64,000 bases of DNA from Bacillota bacterium (GTDB lineage Bacteria; Bacillota; Clostridia; Acetivibrionales; Acetivibrionaceae), in contig JAEWSG010000045.1 of NCBI GenBank assembly GCA_023398495.1, forward strand, positions 1 to 64,000, written 5' to 3'. This document shows, in pieces, positions 41,932 to 51,661 of the stretch (position 1 is its first letter; every line of letters starts with the position of its first letter). The translations under genes and the position numbers were made by a program. Under the pieces are notes generated by a model. The model was not told where the DNA came from, did no database searches, and was given only the letters and a program-made list of their open reading frames with translations.

Positions 41932-43104
41932 TTACCACCTGGCCTGATATAGTTTTCCTGTTACAGCATTGACAACATCATATTTGCACCTAATGAAAGT
42001 TTCACCATCTAATTCTTCAGTTTTTGTACTGCAAAATAACCATCCGGGAATCAATTCAAACATACCATCTTTTGGTATGCTCAGGTAGCAAAGCTTCGCT
42101 GAAACAATACTGACCTTATCTTCTAAAATTGTGAGGGAATAATCATGTATTAATTTATTTAGTGCCTCATAAAGGTTAATCAAGTGGTTGCTTTCAATTT
42201 CACCGACAATATTACGTATATAGCTTGTTCGTATTTCCTTCATGCCTCTACTATCATAAATCAATTTAATTGATGTTGAGGGCATCAGGTTTGGAACTGC
42301 TGAGTCCTTTGTACCGTCAGGCATTATCCATTGTACATTTACAATTGGTATGTTATCTACAAGCTGTGTCAATGAAAAGATATAACATTCATCATCTTTT
42401 GTCCAGTTTAAGTTTTTCATTTCCTCATCACAAAATTCGCTCTTAAGGTATAGTTCATAATGAGACTTCATGGTTTCTAAGTCTAATGAGTAGGTTTCAT
42501 CAACATCAAACTCAGTTATTCCTACCATATTCAGTCTATTTTTAATGTCAGTTAGTGCAGCATTATAGGATAAAAAACTTAAATTACTATAGGATGAATA
42601 ATCAGCATTTATATTATATCTGTATTTTTGTACCGAATACCTGGTAGAATATACAAAATCGTTATTTGCAACTGTATCCAATTTATCCTCGAATACATCA
42701 TCAACAATTCTGGAATATATAAAACCTCCTTTAGCACCATTTTCAACGCCAAAACTTTTACCACCATCTTGCATATTTAAATACTCTTTTGTATTACCAG
42801 AAGTTGCAATAACTTGAGGACCTTCCGCCCAGATTTTTTCTTCCGTTACCTTATTTTTAATAAACGCATTGATAAGTTTTTGCTTGTCAAAAGTAGCATA
42901 ATCCGCTTTATATGTTTTTGCAGTATCAACACTTTTTATATCATCCAAATTCATGTCTATTGATAAATTTTGGGGAAATTCTATACTTTCTAGAAAAGTC
43001 TTGCTGTCCATATCATTGAAATCAGTAACTCTTCCAGGTGAATTGCATGAAGCAAATATTGCTAGCATGACTATTGGTATAAAAAGTGCAATACTTTTTT
43101 TCAT
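41932..43104 (-). CDS. Lipoprotein associated with the ABC transporter
   Basis: A 390-residue secreted lipoprotein of unknown function. Its N-terminus is MKKSIALFIPIVMLAIFASC followed by NSPGR, a signal peptide ending in a lipobox-type Cys. The rest is hydrophilic and shows no motif I can name. A region reading FSLTQLVDNIPIVNV resembles two-component-associated YycH/YycI-like fold segments, but only loosely. ATG 43104 is chosen because AAAGGA lies upstream; the longer open frame would run through a terminator-like hairpin at 43182. It begins the operon lipoprotein-permease-permease-ATPase and may be a sensor or substrate-capture subunit. Confidence 0.7.
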   Translation of the reverse strand: MKKSIALFIPIVMLAIFASCNSPGRVTDFNDMDSKTFLESIEFPQNLSIDMNLDDIKSVDTAKTYKADYATFDKQKLINAFIKNKVTEEKIWAEGPQVIATSGNTKEYLNMQDGGKSFGVENGAKGGFIYSRIVDDVFEDKLDTVANNDFVYSTRYSVQKYRYNINADYSSYSNLSFLSYNAALTDIKNRLNMVGITEFDVDETYSLDLETMKSHYELYLKSEFCDEEMKNLNWTKDDECYIFSLTQLVDNIPIVNVQWIMPDGTKDSAVPNLMPSTSIKLIYDSRGMKEIRTSYIRNIVGEIESNHLINLYEALNKLIHDYSLTILEDKVSIVSAKLCYLSIPKDGMFELIPGWLFCSTKTEELDGETFIRCKYDVVNAVTGKLYQARW

Positions 43105-43181
43105 TTTCTTCATCCTTTCATATATATATAGAGATTGTCTGTCAACAAAGGTGTGCTTTAGGCAATAAGTAAAAGATTTTA

Positions 43182-43206
43182 GAACCACCGGCTATGCCGG
43201 TGGTTC
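43182..43206. terminator. Perfect 11-bp GC-rich hairpin
   Basis: GAACCACCGGC at 43182-43192 with its exact complement at 43196-43206, loop TAT. It lies between the transcarboxylase operon end and the lipoprotein start, upstream of the chosen start codon. It lacks a good U-run on the minus strand, so it may be an operator or leader stem instead. Confidence 0.45.
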
Positions 43207-43334
43207 ATACTGAATAACCAATACTGAACTTAGTATCTTCAATGATATAAGACTGTAATAGATGTAAAAATATCACACATAAATAAAATATTTTTACATT
43301 TTTGTTTTTATCCAAGTCTTGTACACATAAAAAA

Positions 43335-43362
43335 GGAGCCTGGCAAAAATACTGCCAGATCC
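43335..43362 (-). terminator. Terminator of the transcarboxylase operon
   Basis: On the minus strand GGATCTGGCA...TGCCAGGCTCC forms a 10-bp stem with one mismatch, followed by TTTTTTATG. It ends 14 bp after the 5S subunit stop. Confidence 0.85.
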
Positions 43363-43375
43363 CTCTGTTAATATC

Positions 43376-44773
43376 TTACACAGGATGTACCCTGTTCTCA
43401 TAATCCACCATTTCAGGCTCAATCTTGTACTTTTGTGCCTTACGGTATTGGAAGAATTTCTCCGCAACCTGTGGGAATAGTGCATAGGAGAGTATATCTT
43501 CGTCCTGCTCCAAATACTCTTTCATCTGATCCTTTATTGATTTCAATTCAGGTTCAATAAAGTCAGCAGGCCTTGCTGTTATTGGCTTTTCATCCTTTAA
43601 TATCTGTTTCTGAATCTCCGGATTGACAGAAGCCGGTGTCTTGCCGTATTCTCCTTTTACAAGGGCTTTTGATTCTTTTGGTACCATCTTGTACCTTTCA
43701 CCTGTTACAACATTCAATACAGCCTGAGTTCCAACAATCTGGCTTGTAGGTGTAACCAATGGAGGGAATCCGAAGTCTTCCCTAACTCTTGGCACTTCCT
43801 TAAGTACTTCCTCATACTTGTCAACAGCGTTTGACTGCTTAAGTTGTGAAACAAGGTTTGAAAGCATACCACCCGGAACCTGGTATATAAGCGTATTTAC
43901 ATCTACACCCATAACCTTCACATCCAAAAGACCGCTTGCAATATACCCTTCTCTTATAGGTCTGAAGTAGTCTGCAATTTCGCTTAACTTGGAAAGATCC
44001 AGACCTGTATCATAAGGCGTATCCTTCAATGTTGCTACAAGAGGCTCAGTTGGTGGTTGTGATGTACCCATTGCCATTGGTGAAATAGCACAGTCAACTA
44101 TGTCACAGCCTGCTTCAATAGCCTTGATGTAAGTCATTGAAGCAACACCACTTGTATAGTGGGTATGAAGCTGAATTGGAACTTTAACGTTCTCTTTCAT
44201 AGCCTTAACAAGTTCATAAGCTGTATATGGTACCAACAAGCCGGCCATATCCTTTATACAGATTGAGTCAGCACCCATTTCAACTAATTGCTTTGCGTCC
44301 TTGACAAAAAGATCAAGATTATGAACAGGACTAACTGTATAACAAACTGTAGCCTGAGCGTGACCGCCTTCCTTTTTACATGCCTTGATAGCTGTCTCAA
44401 TGTTTCTTGGGTCGTTTAAGGCATCAAATATTCTGATAATGTCCATTCCGTTTGCAACAGCTTTCTGGACAAAGTATTCAACAACATCATCGGCATAATG
44501 CTTGTAACCTAGAAGGTTCTGGCCTCTTAAGAGCATCTGCAGTCTTGTTTTCTTACAATATTTCTTAATTGTTCTTAATCTTTCCCACGGGTCCTCGTTC
44601 AAGAACCTTAAGCATGCGTCAAAGGTAGCTCCACCCCATGCTTCCAGTGAGTTATAGCCTATATTATCTAATTTTTCTAAAATAGGGATCATTTCTTCAA
44701 TCTTCATTCTTGTTGCTATAAGTGATTGATGTGCGTCCCTAAGAACAGTTTCGGTTATTTTTACTTTAGCCAC
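43376..44773 (-). CDS. Transcarboxylase 5S / oxaloacetate decarboxylase alpha-type subunit
   Basis: A 465-residue carboxyltransferase of the pyruvate/oxaloacetate family, moving CO2 between oxaloacetate/pyruvate and carrier biotin. HMGL-like barrel: ITETVLRDAHQSLIATRM at the start, WGGATFDACLRFLNEDPWERL, MLLRGQNLLGYKHYADDVV, IRIFDALNDPRN, SICIKDMAGLL, QLHTHYTSGVASM (metal-binding His pair) and AISPMAMGTSQPPTE. The C-terminal conserved carboxylase domain extends to the end with no biotin domain attached. GTG 44773 is used because AAAGGAGG fits; ATG 44800 is in frame. Last gene of the 12S-OadG-like-1.3S-5S operon. Confidence 0.9.
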   Translation of the reverse strand: MAKVKITETVLRDAHQSLIATRMKIEEMIPILEKLDNIGYNSLEAWGGATFDACLRFLNEDPWERLRTIKKYCKKTRLQMLLRGQNLLGYKHYADDVVEYFVQKAVANGMDIIRIFDALNDPRNIETAIKACKKEGGHAQATVCYTVSPVHNLDLFVKDAKQLVEMGADSICIKDMAGLLVPYTAYELVKAMKENVKVPIQLHTHYTSGVASMTYIKAIEAGCDIVDCAISPMAMGTSQPPTEPLVATLKDTPYDTGLDLSKLSEIADYFRPIREGYIASGLLDVKVMGVDVNTLIYQVPGGMLSNLVSQLKQSNAVDKYEEVLKEVPRVREDFGFPPLVTPTSQIVGTQAVLNVVTGERYKMVPKESKALVKGEYGKTPASVNPEIQKQILKDEKPITARPADFIEPELKSIKDQMKEYLEQDEDILSYALFPQVAEKFFQYRKAQKYKIEPEMVDYENRVHPV

Positions 44774-44816
44774 TTTTTTACCTCCTTTAAGCTTTTCCAT
44801 ATTTAAAAAGCATTCA

Positions 44817-45221
44817 TTATTTTAGTGACACCAGAACATCTCCAGCATTAACTGAAGAACCCTTTGATACATTAACAGAAGCTACTGTTCCATCATTTGG
44901 TGCTACTATCTCATTCTCCATCTTCATAGCTTCAAGAATTAACAGTACCTGCCCTTTCTTAACAACATCTCCCGAATTAACTTTTACACCGAGAACTGTG
45001 CCCGGCATTGGTGCTGTAAGTGTAGCTGCACCGGCAGGAACTGCATTATCCTTTTTAGGAGCAGGTGCTGGTGAAGGTGCTGCAGCCGCTGCTGGAGCTG
45101 GAGCTGCCTTAGGTGCTGGTGCACTGTATGCAACTGTCTCAGCTGCTGCACTGCCATCCCTTACTTCTTCCACTTCAACTTCATACTGATTTCCATTAAC
45201 CTTTATTAAAAACTTTTTCAT
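44817..45221 (-). CDS. Biotin carboxyl carrier protein (1.3S-type)
   Basis: A 134-residue carrier. The N-terminal 25 residues (KKFLIKVNGNQYEVEVEEV) match the transcarboxylase/OadA-type leader strand; an Ala/Pro-rich linker (about 30-65) follows; the C-terminal biotinyl domain has GTVLGVKVNSGDVVKKGQVL and the biotinylation site EAMKMENEI (Lys in AMKM). It shuttles carboxyl groups between the 12S and 5S proteins. AAAGGAGG precedes the ATG. Confidence 0.93.
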   Translation of the reverse strand: MKKFLIKVNGNQYEVEVEEVRDGSAAAETVAYSAPAPKAAPAPAAAAAPSPAPAPKKDNAVPAGAATLTAPMPGTVLGVKVNSGDVVKKGQVLLILEAMKMENEIVAPNDGTVASVNVSKGSSVNAGDVLVSLK

Positions 45222-45235
45222 TATTTAATCCTCCT

Positions 45236-45406
45236 TTAAAATTTACTGTTCAAACGCTCATATCTCCCGGTTGATGACCATACCGGTGCAGTCTGAGGTA
45301 CTCTTTTAAACGATTTCACCACCAGGCTGTATCCTGGTCTTGATTCCATCAATGCAATTGCTGCCATTATAGCAGAAACTATTTCATCATTTATGATTTC
45401 TCCCAT
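45236..45406 (-). CDS. Small OadG-like transcarboxylase subunit lacking a membrane anchor
   Basis: A 56-residue protein. The segment EIVSAIMAAIALMESRPG..LVVKSFKRV and the tail APVWSSTGRYERLNSKF resemble the soluble C-terminal portion of OadG-type gamma subunits, but the N-terminal transmembrane helix typical of OadG is missing. In Na+ pumps that helix holds the complex in the membrane, so its absence fits a soluble transcarboxylase. ATG 45406 follows GGAGG at good spacing. It sits between 12S and biotin carrier genes, which supports a structural role. Confidence 0.65.
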   Translation of the reverse strand: MGEIINDEIVSAIMAAIALMESRPGYSLVVKSFKRVPQTAPVWSSTGRYERLNSKF

Positions 45407-45418
45407 ATAAACCTCCAA

Positions 45419-46969
45419 TTATAAAGGAATATTACCATGCTTTTTAGCAGGTCTGTTTTCCCTTTTGCTCGCCAACATTTCAAGAGCACTAATTATTCTT
45501 ATCCTTGTGGAAGCAGGCTCAATAACATCATCAACATAACCTCTTGAAGCTGCTACATAAGGGTTTGAAAACTTCTCTCTATATTCTTCAATTAAAGCAC
45601 TTCTAGTCTGAACAGGATCCTCAGCTTTGGAAATTTCTTTCCTGAAAATTATATTAGCAGCACCATCCGGTCCCATAACGGCTATTTCCGCTGTTGGCCA
45701 TGCAAAAACCTGATCTGCACCCAAGTGTTTGCTGTTCATGGCAATATATGCACCGCCGTAAGCTTTTCTTACTATAACGTTTATTTTTGGCACTGTTGCT
45801 TCCGAGAAAGCATACAAAAGCTTTGCACCATGTCTTATAACACCATTGTGCTCCTGACCAACTCCAGGCAAATAACCCGGTACATCTGTAAAAGAAACCA
45901 AAGGAATGTTGAAAGCATCACAGAAACGAATAAATCTTGCAGCCTTGTCTGATGCGTTAACATCTAAAACTCCGGCAGCAAACTTTGGCTGGTTGGCAAC
46001 TATACCAACTGTACCTCCGTTCATTCTTCCAAATCCTATTAATATATTCTGTGCGAAATGTTTCTGAATCTCAAGAAATTCTCCATTATCTACAATGGTG
46101 GTTATTACATCCATCATATCATATGGCTTGTTTGAACCTTCAGGAATAATCTCATTCAAGCTGTCACATATTCTGTTTAAGTCATCCTGACTTGAGTATA
46201 CAGGTACATCTGTAAGATTATTTTCAGGAAGGAATCCGATAAGCCTCTTAATGTCCTCAATACATTCCTTCTCGCTAGAACTCTGGAAATGTGCAACACC
46301 ACTCACAGCATTGTGCGTTCCTGCACCACCTAGTTTTTCAAAGGAAACGTCTTCACCGGTTACTGTCTTAATAACCTGAGGTCCTGTAATAAACATCTGA
46401 CTTGTTTTTTCAACCATGAAAATAAAATCTGTTATAGCAGGAGAATAAACCGCTCCTCCGGCACATGGACCCATTATAACTGAAATCTGCGGAATTACAC
46501 CCGATGCGAGTGTGTTTCTGAAGAAAATATCTCCAAATCCGCTAAGAGAGTCAATACCCTCTTCAATTCTTGCTCCGCCCGAATCATTGATACTGATAAA
46601 CGGTGCACCCATCTTCATGGCCATGTCCATTACTTTTGTTATTTTCTTTGCGTGCATTTCACCAAGGGAACCGCCAATTACGGTAAAGTCCTGTGATGAA
46701 ACAAATACCAGACGTCCGTTAACTGATCCATATCCGGTCACAACTCCATCGCCTGGTACCTTTTTCTTTTGCATGTCAAATTCTATACTTCTGGTTTCGA
46801 CAAAAGCATCAACTTCAACAAAGCTGTTTTCATCAAATAACTCCCCGATTCTTTCTCTGGCAGTCATTTTACCAGCTTCGTGCTGTTTTGCTATCTTGTC
46901 TGCTCCTCCACCTTGCTCAACTTCAGCTTTTTTTGCGTGGAGTAGACTTAATTTGTCAACTCTCTCCAT
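45419..46969 (-). CDS. mmdA: Methylmalonyl-CoA carboxyltransferase 12S / acyl-CoA carboxylase beta subunit
   Basis: A 516-residue crotonase-fold carboxyltransferase, family of PccB, MmdA and the 12S transcarboxylase subunit. It transfers a carboxyl group between biotin and propionyl/methylmalonyl-CoA. Visible: [118 protein letters not shown] and [13 protein letters not shown]. First gene of the operon; with the soluble neighbours it most likely forms a methylmalonyl-CoA:pyruvate transcarboxylase rather than a Na+-pumping decarboxylase (no beta subunit gene is present). Confidence 0.92.
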   Translation of the reverse strand: MERVDKLSLLHAKKAEVEQGGGADKIAKQHEAGKMTARERIGELFDENSFVEVDAFVETRSIEFDMQKKKVPGDGVVTGYGSVNGRLVFVSSQDFTVIGGSLGEMHAKKITKVMDMAMKMGAPFISINDSGGARIEEGIDSLSGFGDIFFRNTLASGVIPQISVIMGPCAGGAVYSPAITDFIFMVEKTSQMFITGPQVIKTVTGEDVSFEKLGGAGTHNAVSGVAHFQSSSEKECIEDIKRLIGFLPENNLTDVPVYSSQDDLNRICDSLNEIIPEGSNKPYDMMDVITTIVDNGEFLEIQKHFAQNILIGFGRMNGGTVGIVANQPKFAAGVLDVNASDKAARFIRFCDAFNIPLVSFTDVPGYLPGVGQEHNGVIRHGAKLLYAFSEATVPKINVIVRKAYGGAYIAMNSKHLGADQVFAWPTAEIAVMGPDGAANIIFRKEISKAEDPVQTRSALIEEYREKFSNPYVAASRGYVDDVIEPASTRIRIISALEMLASKRENRPAKKHGNIPL

Positions 46970-47312
46970 CTGTTTTCCACCTCTTTAAGCTTATTTGTTG
47001 AATATCGAGATTATTAATAACCACATAAATTTCAAATTTATATTATATGATATTATTACCTGGTACTAATTAATTAAAATTATATCTTACTTTTAACCAC
47101 ATTGCAATATTTTCCTTAAATATTCATTAATTTTATATACAATATATTATTTATCCCCAAAAACAAGCTTTCAAAACATTTCAAAAAGAAAAGTTTCTCT
47201 CTAGTTATTTTCGAAATTTGCCGATGTTCATTATAACCGAGTTACAAACAAGCTTGAAGCTATATTTAAAGTAGTTTTATAAGTCGAATTGCAGATAAAG
47301 GAAGTGATTTGG
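46970..47312. other. Divergent promoter region
   Basis: 343 bp between the leftward transcarboxylase operon and the rightward PilZ gene. Very AT-rich, no gene, no strong hairpin. It must carry at least two promoters but none is convincing by eye. Confidence 0.4.
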
Positions 47313-48047
47313 TTGTCTAAAAATTCATCTAATCGAAAGAGTACAACTAAATTTTGCAGAGTTTCTATAAACGATGAGCAGAAATGGGTTCATGGAATAA
47401 TTACTTATATAAATTTTGACAAGAGTATAGCAGAAATTTTTCTACCTGCAAGGTATTTTAAAGAATATCTTACTGAAGGCAGCAATATTACCGTAAAGTC
47501 TATGGATAAAAATAATGAGATACTATTTTGCGGGAGTATAGCCAAAAAGGTAATATCAATAAGAAAACAGGCCATTACTGTTCAAATAGATAAAGTATTA
47601 AATTACGAGAATAACAGAAAGTACGAAAGGTTTAATGTCTCTTACGATTGCAATATAGTTACTGAAGCAGGTAAAGAAATCAACGGAAAAATTGTTGACA
47701 TAAGCCTTAATGGGTGCATGATTTATGGAAACCAACCAATTAATGAAAGCTCACTTATATCTGTTAAGACAGTTATATCACCAGAAGCAGAATTAAATTT
47801 CCACGCAAACGTATTAAGGGTAAAAAAACTAAAGGGCCAATCCTATGCCTATGGTCTCCATATATGTAGTATAGATAACAACAACAGCATTTTACTCAAT
47901 GAGCTTATCGCATACCTGATAAAACAAAAGGATCACATCGAACAGGAATGGAAAGTCTTTAACCGCCTGAAATATACTGTTTACTCAATTACAGTACTCC
48001 TCATATTTTTTATAGTATTCTATATTTTTGCTTCGGCTGTAGCTTAG
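47313..48047 (+). CDS. PilZ-domain protein with C-terminal membrane anchor
   Basis: A 244-residue protein. Residues about 12-105 form an N-terminal YcgR-like flap domain; the PilZ domain (about 107-205) has the c-di-GMP motifs RKYERF (RxxxR) and DISLNGC (D/NxSxxG). A single hydrophobic segment near the end (VYSITVLLIFFIVFYIFASA) should anchor it in the membrane, so unlike soluble YcgR the sensor would act at the inner membrane face. TTG 47313 is used as start because GGAAGTG lies 6 nt upstream; the frame is open back to 47289. Monocistronic. Confidence 0.8.
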   Translation: MSKNSSNRKSTTKFCRVSINDEQKWVHGIITYINFDKSIAEIFLPARYFKEYLTEGSNITVKSMDKNNEILFCGSIAKKVISIRKQAITVQIDKVLNYENNRKYERFNVSYDCNIVTEAGKEINGKIVDISLNGCMIYGNQPINESSLISVKTVISPEAELNFHANVLRVKKLKGQSYAYGLHICSIDNNNSILLNELIAYLIKQKDHIEQEWKVFNRLKYTVYSITVLLIFFIVFYIFASAVA

Positions 48048-48089
48048 GTACGTCTAAAATATTAGTTCTTATATTCAGGCCGATTTCCT

Positions 48090-48659
48090 CTACTCTGAAA
48101 TCTTTTCAATACATGCGAGTATAGGTGGACAATTCACCTGATTTATAAATTCTGTTTTCATTACTATATACTTTTTGGGATCAAGTTTTTCTAGATACTC
48201 CATTACCTGGACTTTCTCATCAAATCCACTGTCTCCCCCGTGGTACACTACAATACTGATTATCCCACCCAGAGCAATAAGCTCCAGAGCCTTTTCTAGA
48301 GCATTGATTGTCGTATCCGCACGTGTCCCGAAATTGTGATCGCCACGAGGAAGATAGCCAAGGTTGAACATTACAGCTTTTACATTGCTATTTACATACT
48401 TATCAAGATTTTCATGACCATCTTTTATGAGTTCAACTCTATCCTTTAATCCTTTGCTATTGAGTTTCTCTGCTGTTCTATCGAGAGCAATCTGCTGTAT
48501 ATCAAAGGAATATACATGACCGCTTTCTCCAACAAGCTGTGCAAGAAACAGTGTATCATTACCATTGCCTGCCGTAGCGTCAATTACAATATCACCTTCC
48601 TTAACAAAATGCTCTATGTACTTATGCGATTGTGATAAAGAATTCCCTATTTTAGGCAT
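48090..48659 (-). CDS. mnmM: MnmM-like tRNA wobble-uridine methyltransferase (YtqB family)
   Basis: A 189-residue Rossmann methyltransferase of the family first annotated as rRNA methylase (PF06962, YtqB). SAM-binding motif DATAGNGNDTLFLAQ, acidic end of strand 2 (YSFDIQ), then VMFNLGYLPRGDHN, TRADTTINALEKAL and VVYHGGDSG, all typical. Members were shown to methylate nm5U34 to mnm5U34 in tRNA. GAGGAG precedes the ATG, and it follows agmatinase by 34 bp, so they may share a transcript. Confidence 0.78.
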   Translation of the reverse strand: MPKIGNSLSQSHKYIEHFVKEGDIVIDATAGNGNDTLFLAQLVGESGHVYSFDIQQIALDRTAEKLNSKGLKDRVELIKDGHENLDKYVNSNVKAVMFNLGYLPRGDHNFGTRADTTINALEKALELIALGGIISIVVYHGGDSGFDEKVQVMEYLEKLDPKKYIVMKTEFINQVNCPPILACIEKISE

Positions 48660-48693
48660 TTCATTCTCCTCATGAGTTAAAATCTTCTTCTCA

Positions 48694-49566
48694 CTATTTA
48701 GAGGCTATCATTATCATATCCCGTATCACCTTTGCAGCCAGCAGTGCAGTCCTGTCTGACTGGTCGTAGTGCGGTGATACTTCAACAAGATCAAAACCTA
48801 CAATGTTTAAATCCTTTATTATGTTCAAAGCCTGCAATAATTCCTTTGAAGATATTCCACCAGGCTCAGGAGTTCCTGTTCCATTGGCATACGCAGGATC
48901 TACAACATCAATATCAAGGGTAAAGTAAACAGGCTTGTTCTTAAATTTGTCTAAAACCTTTTTTAGAGGTTCAATCACCTCAATTGTATACATATTGGTA
49001 TTCGCTTTTGCATACTCAAACTCTTCCTTAGTACCGGATCTGATACCGAATTGGTAAATGTTTTTGCTAGGCATGAAGTCAACAAGTCTTCTTACCGCAG
49101 AGGCGTGAGAGTTGGGGCATCCAAGATATCCTTCTCTCAAATCCGCATGAGCATCAAAGTGAATCACAATAAGCTCGTCCCCATACTTTTTATATACTTC
49201 TTTTATGACAGGTACACTTATAAGGTGTTCACCACCTATAAATAACGGGAATTTATTATCCTCTATTATCTCTTTTGCAGCCTGTCCTATCATGTCAAGG
49301 CTTTTTTCAACATTTCCAAAAGGCAGATCCAGATCTCCTGAATCATAATATTCAAAATCCTCAAGGCTCTTATCCATATAAATGCTGTATTCTTCAATCC
49401 CAATTGACACTTCTCTGATCTTTTGAGGGCCAAATCTTGTGCCGGGTCTGAAACTGCACGTAAAATCCATAGGAACCCCAACCATAACAACAGCTGCTTC
49501 CTCATAGCTTTCGGTGCTGCCCATAAACTTAGTAGGCAGAGTCAAATTTCCATCTTTCAAACTCAT
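48694..49566 (-). CDS. speB: Agmatinase
   Basis: A 290-residue ureohydrolase converting agmatine to putrescine and urea. Binuclear manganese ligands: GGEHL (His), IHFDAHADLREGY (Asp/His/Asp) and LDIDVVDPA (two Asp). The C-terminal GTGTPEPGGISSKELLQAL is agmatinase/arginase-specific. ATG 49566 fits AAAGAGG; an earlier in-frame start would overlap speE's end. It directly follows spermidine synthase (22 bp), so both steps agmatine to putrescine to spermidine are adjacent. Confidence 0.92.
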   Translation of the reverse strand: MSLKDGNLTLPTKFMGSTESYEEAAVVMVGVPMDFTCSFRPGTRFGPQKIREVSIGIEEYSIYMDKSLEDFEYYDSGDLDLPFGNVEKSLDMIGQAAKEIIEDNKFPLFIGGEHLISVPVIKEVYKKYGDELIVIHFDAHADLREGYLGCPNSHASAVRRLVDFMPSKNIYQFGIRSGTKEEFEYAKANTNMYTIEVIEPLKKVLDKFKNKPVYFTLDIDVVDPAYANGTGTPEPGGISSKELLQALNIIKDLNIVGFDLVEVSPHYDQSDRTALLAAKVIRDMIMIASK

Positions 49567-49588
49567 GTTTTTACCTCTTTCAAGCTTA

Positions 49589-50416
49589 TTATTTAACCAG
49601 GTCTCTTGCAAACTTCGGTAGAGCAAATACCGCTTTATGCAGCTCCGGGCAGTAATACTTTGTATCTAACTCAGGTATTTTCGTTATATCTGTTTCAAGT
49701 GGGTCGTATTTCTTTGAACCCATTGTAAAACTCCAGAATCCGCTCGGATATGTTGGAATTGCACAGGTGTATAGCTTTGTAATGGGGAATAATGAGCTTA
49801 CATCTTTGTACACATTCTTAATCAGTTCCTTATGAAAAAACGGCGACTCTGTCTGTGCAACAAATATTCCATCTTCTTTAAGAGCGTCATATATTGCCTT
49901 ATAAAAATCAACGGCAAACAATCCTACAGCAGGTCCTACAGGGTCTGTAGAATCAACCATTATAACATCAAACTCATTTTTGTTGTCCTGAACATATTTT
50001 ATGCCATCTGCAACCAATACCTCTACCCTTTTGTCACCAAGAGCACAGCTTATCTCAGGAAGATATTCCTTTGAAAGCTCAATAACACGTCCATCTATTT
50101 CACAGAGTACTGCCTTTTCAACAGAAGGATGTTTAATAATTTCTCTGATTGCTCCCCCATCTCCACCACCGATTACAAGAACCTTTTTGGGATTTTTGTG
50201 TGTAAAAAGCGGAACATGGGAAATCATTTCATGATATACAAACTCGTCCTCAATAGTTGTTTGTACTGTTCCATCTAATACAAGCATTCTACCGAACTGT
50301 TCTGTTTCTATCAGTGCAAGGTCCTGAAACTCAGTTTTTTCTGTATGATAAGTCTTTTTTGTTTTACATGTAATGCCAACACCAGGTGTTTGAAATTCTG
50401 TGTACCATAAATCCAT
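49589..50416 (-). CDS. speE: Spermidine synthase
   Basis: A 275-residue aminopropyltransferase making spermidine from putrescine and decarboxylated SAM. Motifs: [28 protein letters not shown] (SAM fold), [14 protein letters not shown], and the active site [10 protein letters not shown], followed by [22 protein letters not shown] 50416 has GGAGTG upstream; M at 50425 is in frame. First gene of the polyamine pair. Confidence 0.94.
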   Translation of the reverse strand: MDLWYTEFQTPGVGITCKTKKTYHTEKTEFQDLALIETEQFGRMLVLDGTVQTTIEDEFVYHEMISHVPLFTHKNPKKVLVIGGGDGGAIREIIKHPSVEKAVLCEIDGRVIELSKEYLPEISCALGDKRVEVLVADGIKYVQDNKNEFDVIMVDSTDPVGPAVGLFAVDFYKAIYDALKEDGIFVAQTESPFFHKELIKNVYKDVSSLFPITKLYTCAIPTYPSGFWSFTMGSKKYDPLETDITKIPELDTKYYCPELHKAVFALPKFARDLVK

Positions 50417-50667
50417 TATTATCACTCCTTATAGTATTGTTTTATATCGTAGTGCTGCTTGAAGCAGGATCTTATATTTTAATCATAGTTTAACTGGCAA
50501 TAATCAATATTTTAAATTGGAAACATTAATTTGTCAAAGAAAACTTTGTAAACTGTACCTTTGCATGGAAATCTGGCAATAAAAACTTTTTAACAAGAAC
50601 AGTATATAAGCAATCATTATGCATATAATAACTTTGCACAAAAATAATCTTTTGGAGGGGTTTCTAT

Positions 50668-50844
50668 ATGGCTGATTGTCAAAAAGTAATGTGCTCAGTG
50701 GGTAGTTGTATATACAATGAGTTCAGTGAGAACTTATGTACTTTAGATGCAGTACAGGTTAGTGCAGCAGCTAAGTCAGATAGTGGTGCCCCGTACGATG
50801 AAACGCTTTGTGCAAGTTACAAATCCAGCAAGGAAAAAAAGTAA
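50668..50844 (+). CDS. DUF1540 small cysteine-rich protein
   Basis: A 58-residue protein beginning MADCQKVMCSVGSCIYN and including ENLCTLDAVQVS, then ETLCASYKSSKEKK. Six to seven regularly spaced Cys fit the DUF1540 family, likely a small metal- or disulfide-stabilised fold; function unknown, often found in spore-formers. ATG 50668 follows TGGAGGGG. It ends in a strong terminator, facing RluB. Confidence 0.75.
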   Translation: MADCQKVMCSVGSCIYNEFSENLCTLDAVQVSAAAKSDSGAPYDETLCASYKSSKEKK

Positions 50845-50860
50845 GGCTGCTTTAGTTACC

Positions 50861-50886
50861 GGGTCAGGGGAGACTTCCCCTGACCC
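50861..50886. terminator. Strong terminator between DUF1540 and RluB genes
   Basis: GGGTCAGGGGA at 50861-50871 pairs perfectly with 50876-50886, loop GACT; the plus side continues TTCATCATC. It follows DUF1540 by 16 bp and can serve the convergent rluB on the other side. Confidence 0.75.
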
Positions 50887-50944
50887 TTCATCATCAGTTA
50901 CACTGGGAAGTTTATTTTTCTTCACATTTATTAAATGTAACTAG

Positions 50945-51661
50945 TTACACTGTCTTTATTAAAGTCTCCACTTCATCACGACTTAATTCACGCCAATTTC
51001 CTTCTGATAAACCGCCTAGTTTAAGGCTCCCTAATGATATCCTTTTTAGGGACAGTACAGGGTGGCCTATAGCTTCACACATTTTTCTAACCTGTCTGTT
51101 CCTTCCCTCATGTATTGTCACCTCAACATCGCAGGTACTTTCTTTTTTACTTACTATCCTTAACTTTGCAGGAGAAGTAGTGTAATTTTCAATGTTCAAT
51201 CCGCTTTCAAAACTGTTTATTTCTTCCTTTGACGGTGTCCCTGCAATAGTAGCAAGATAAGTCTTTGCTATCTCGTGCCTTGGGTGTGTCATTTTAAAAG
51301 TAAAATCACCATCATTAGTGAGGATTAATAATCCGGTAGTCTCATAATCAAGTCTTCCCACCGGAAATACCCTTTCGTTTACGCCCTTTAGCAATTCAAT
51401 GACAGTAGGCCTTCGAAACTGGTCTTTTACAGTAGTCACATATCCTGAAGGCTTGTTTAACATAATATATACTTTTTTGCTTTCAGGTCTTATAAGTGTT
51501 CCATTCACTTCTACTTGGTCGCTGTTACTCACTTTAAGTCCCATTTCGTTTACAACACTGCCATTTACCTTTACACTTCCCTGTTTTATCAGTTCCTCTG
51601 CTTTTCGTCTTGAAGCTATGCCGCAATCAGCTATATACTTCTGTAATCTTATCATTTCCAT
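50945..51661 (-). CDS. rluB: Large-subunit rRNA pseudouridine synthase, RluB/RsuA family
   Basis: A 238-residue enzyme. The N-terminal S4 domain (MIRLQKYIADCGIASRRKAEELIKQGSVKVNG) is followed by VYIMLNKPSGYVTT and the catalytic motif FPVGRLDYETTGLLILTNDGD with the nucleophilic Asp in GRLD, then the C-terminal EGRNRQVRKMCEAIGHPVLSLKR. It isomerises a uridine in the ribosome. The start is uncertain by a few residues: ATG 51682, 51661 and 51655 are all in frame; family alignment favours 51661 or 51655. Confidence 0.9.
   Translation of the reverse strand: MEMIRLQKYIADCGIASRRKAEELIKQGSVKVNGSVVNEMGLKVSNSDQVEVNGTLIRPESKKVYIMLNKPSGYVTTVKDQFRRPTVIELLKGVNERVFPVGRLDYETTGLLILTNDGDFTFKMTHPRHEIAKTYLATIAGTPSKEEINSFESGLNIENYTTSPAKLRIVSKKESTCDVEVTIHEGRNRQVRKMCEAIGHPVLSLKRISLGSLKLGGLSEGNWRELSRDEVETLIKTV

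Noticed and set aside
45000..45190. Plus-strand Ala/Gly-rich frame of 63 codons
   Set aside because: It is the complement of the Ala/Pro linker of the biotin carrier gene.
43376..46969. Na+-pumping oxaloacetate or methylmalonyl-CoA decarboxylase
   Set aside because: No membrane beta subunit gene is present and the OadG-like protein lacks its membrane helix, so a soluble transcarboxylase fits better.
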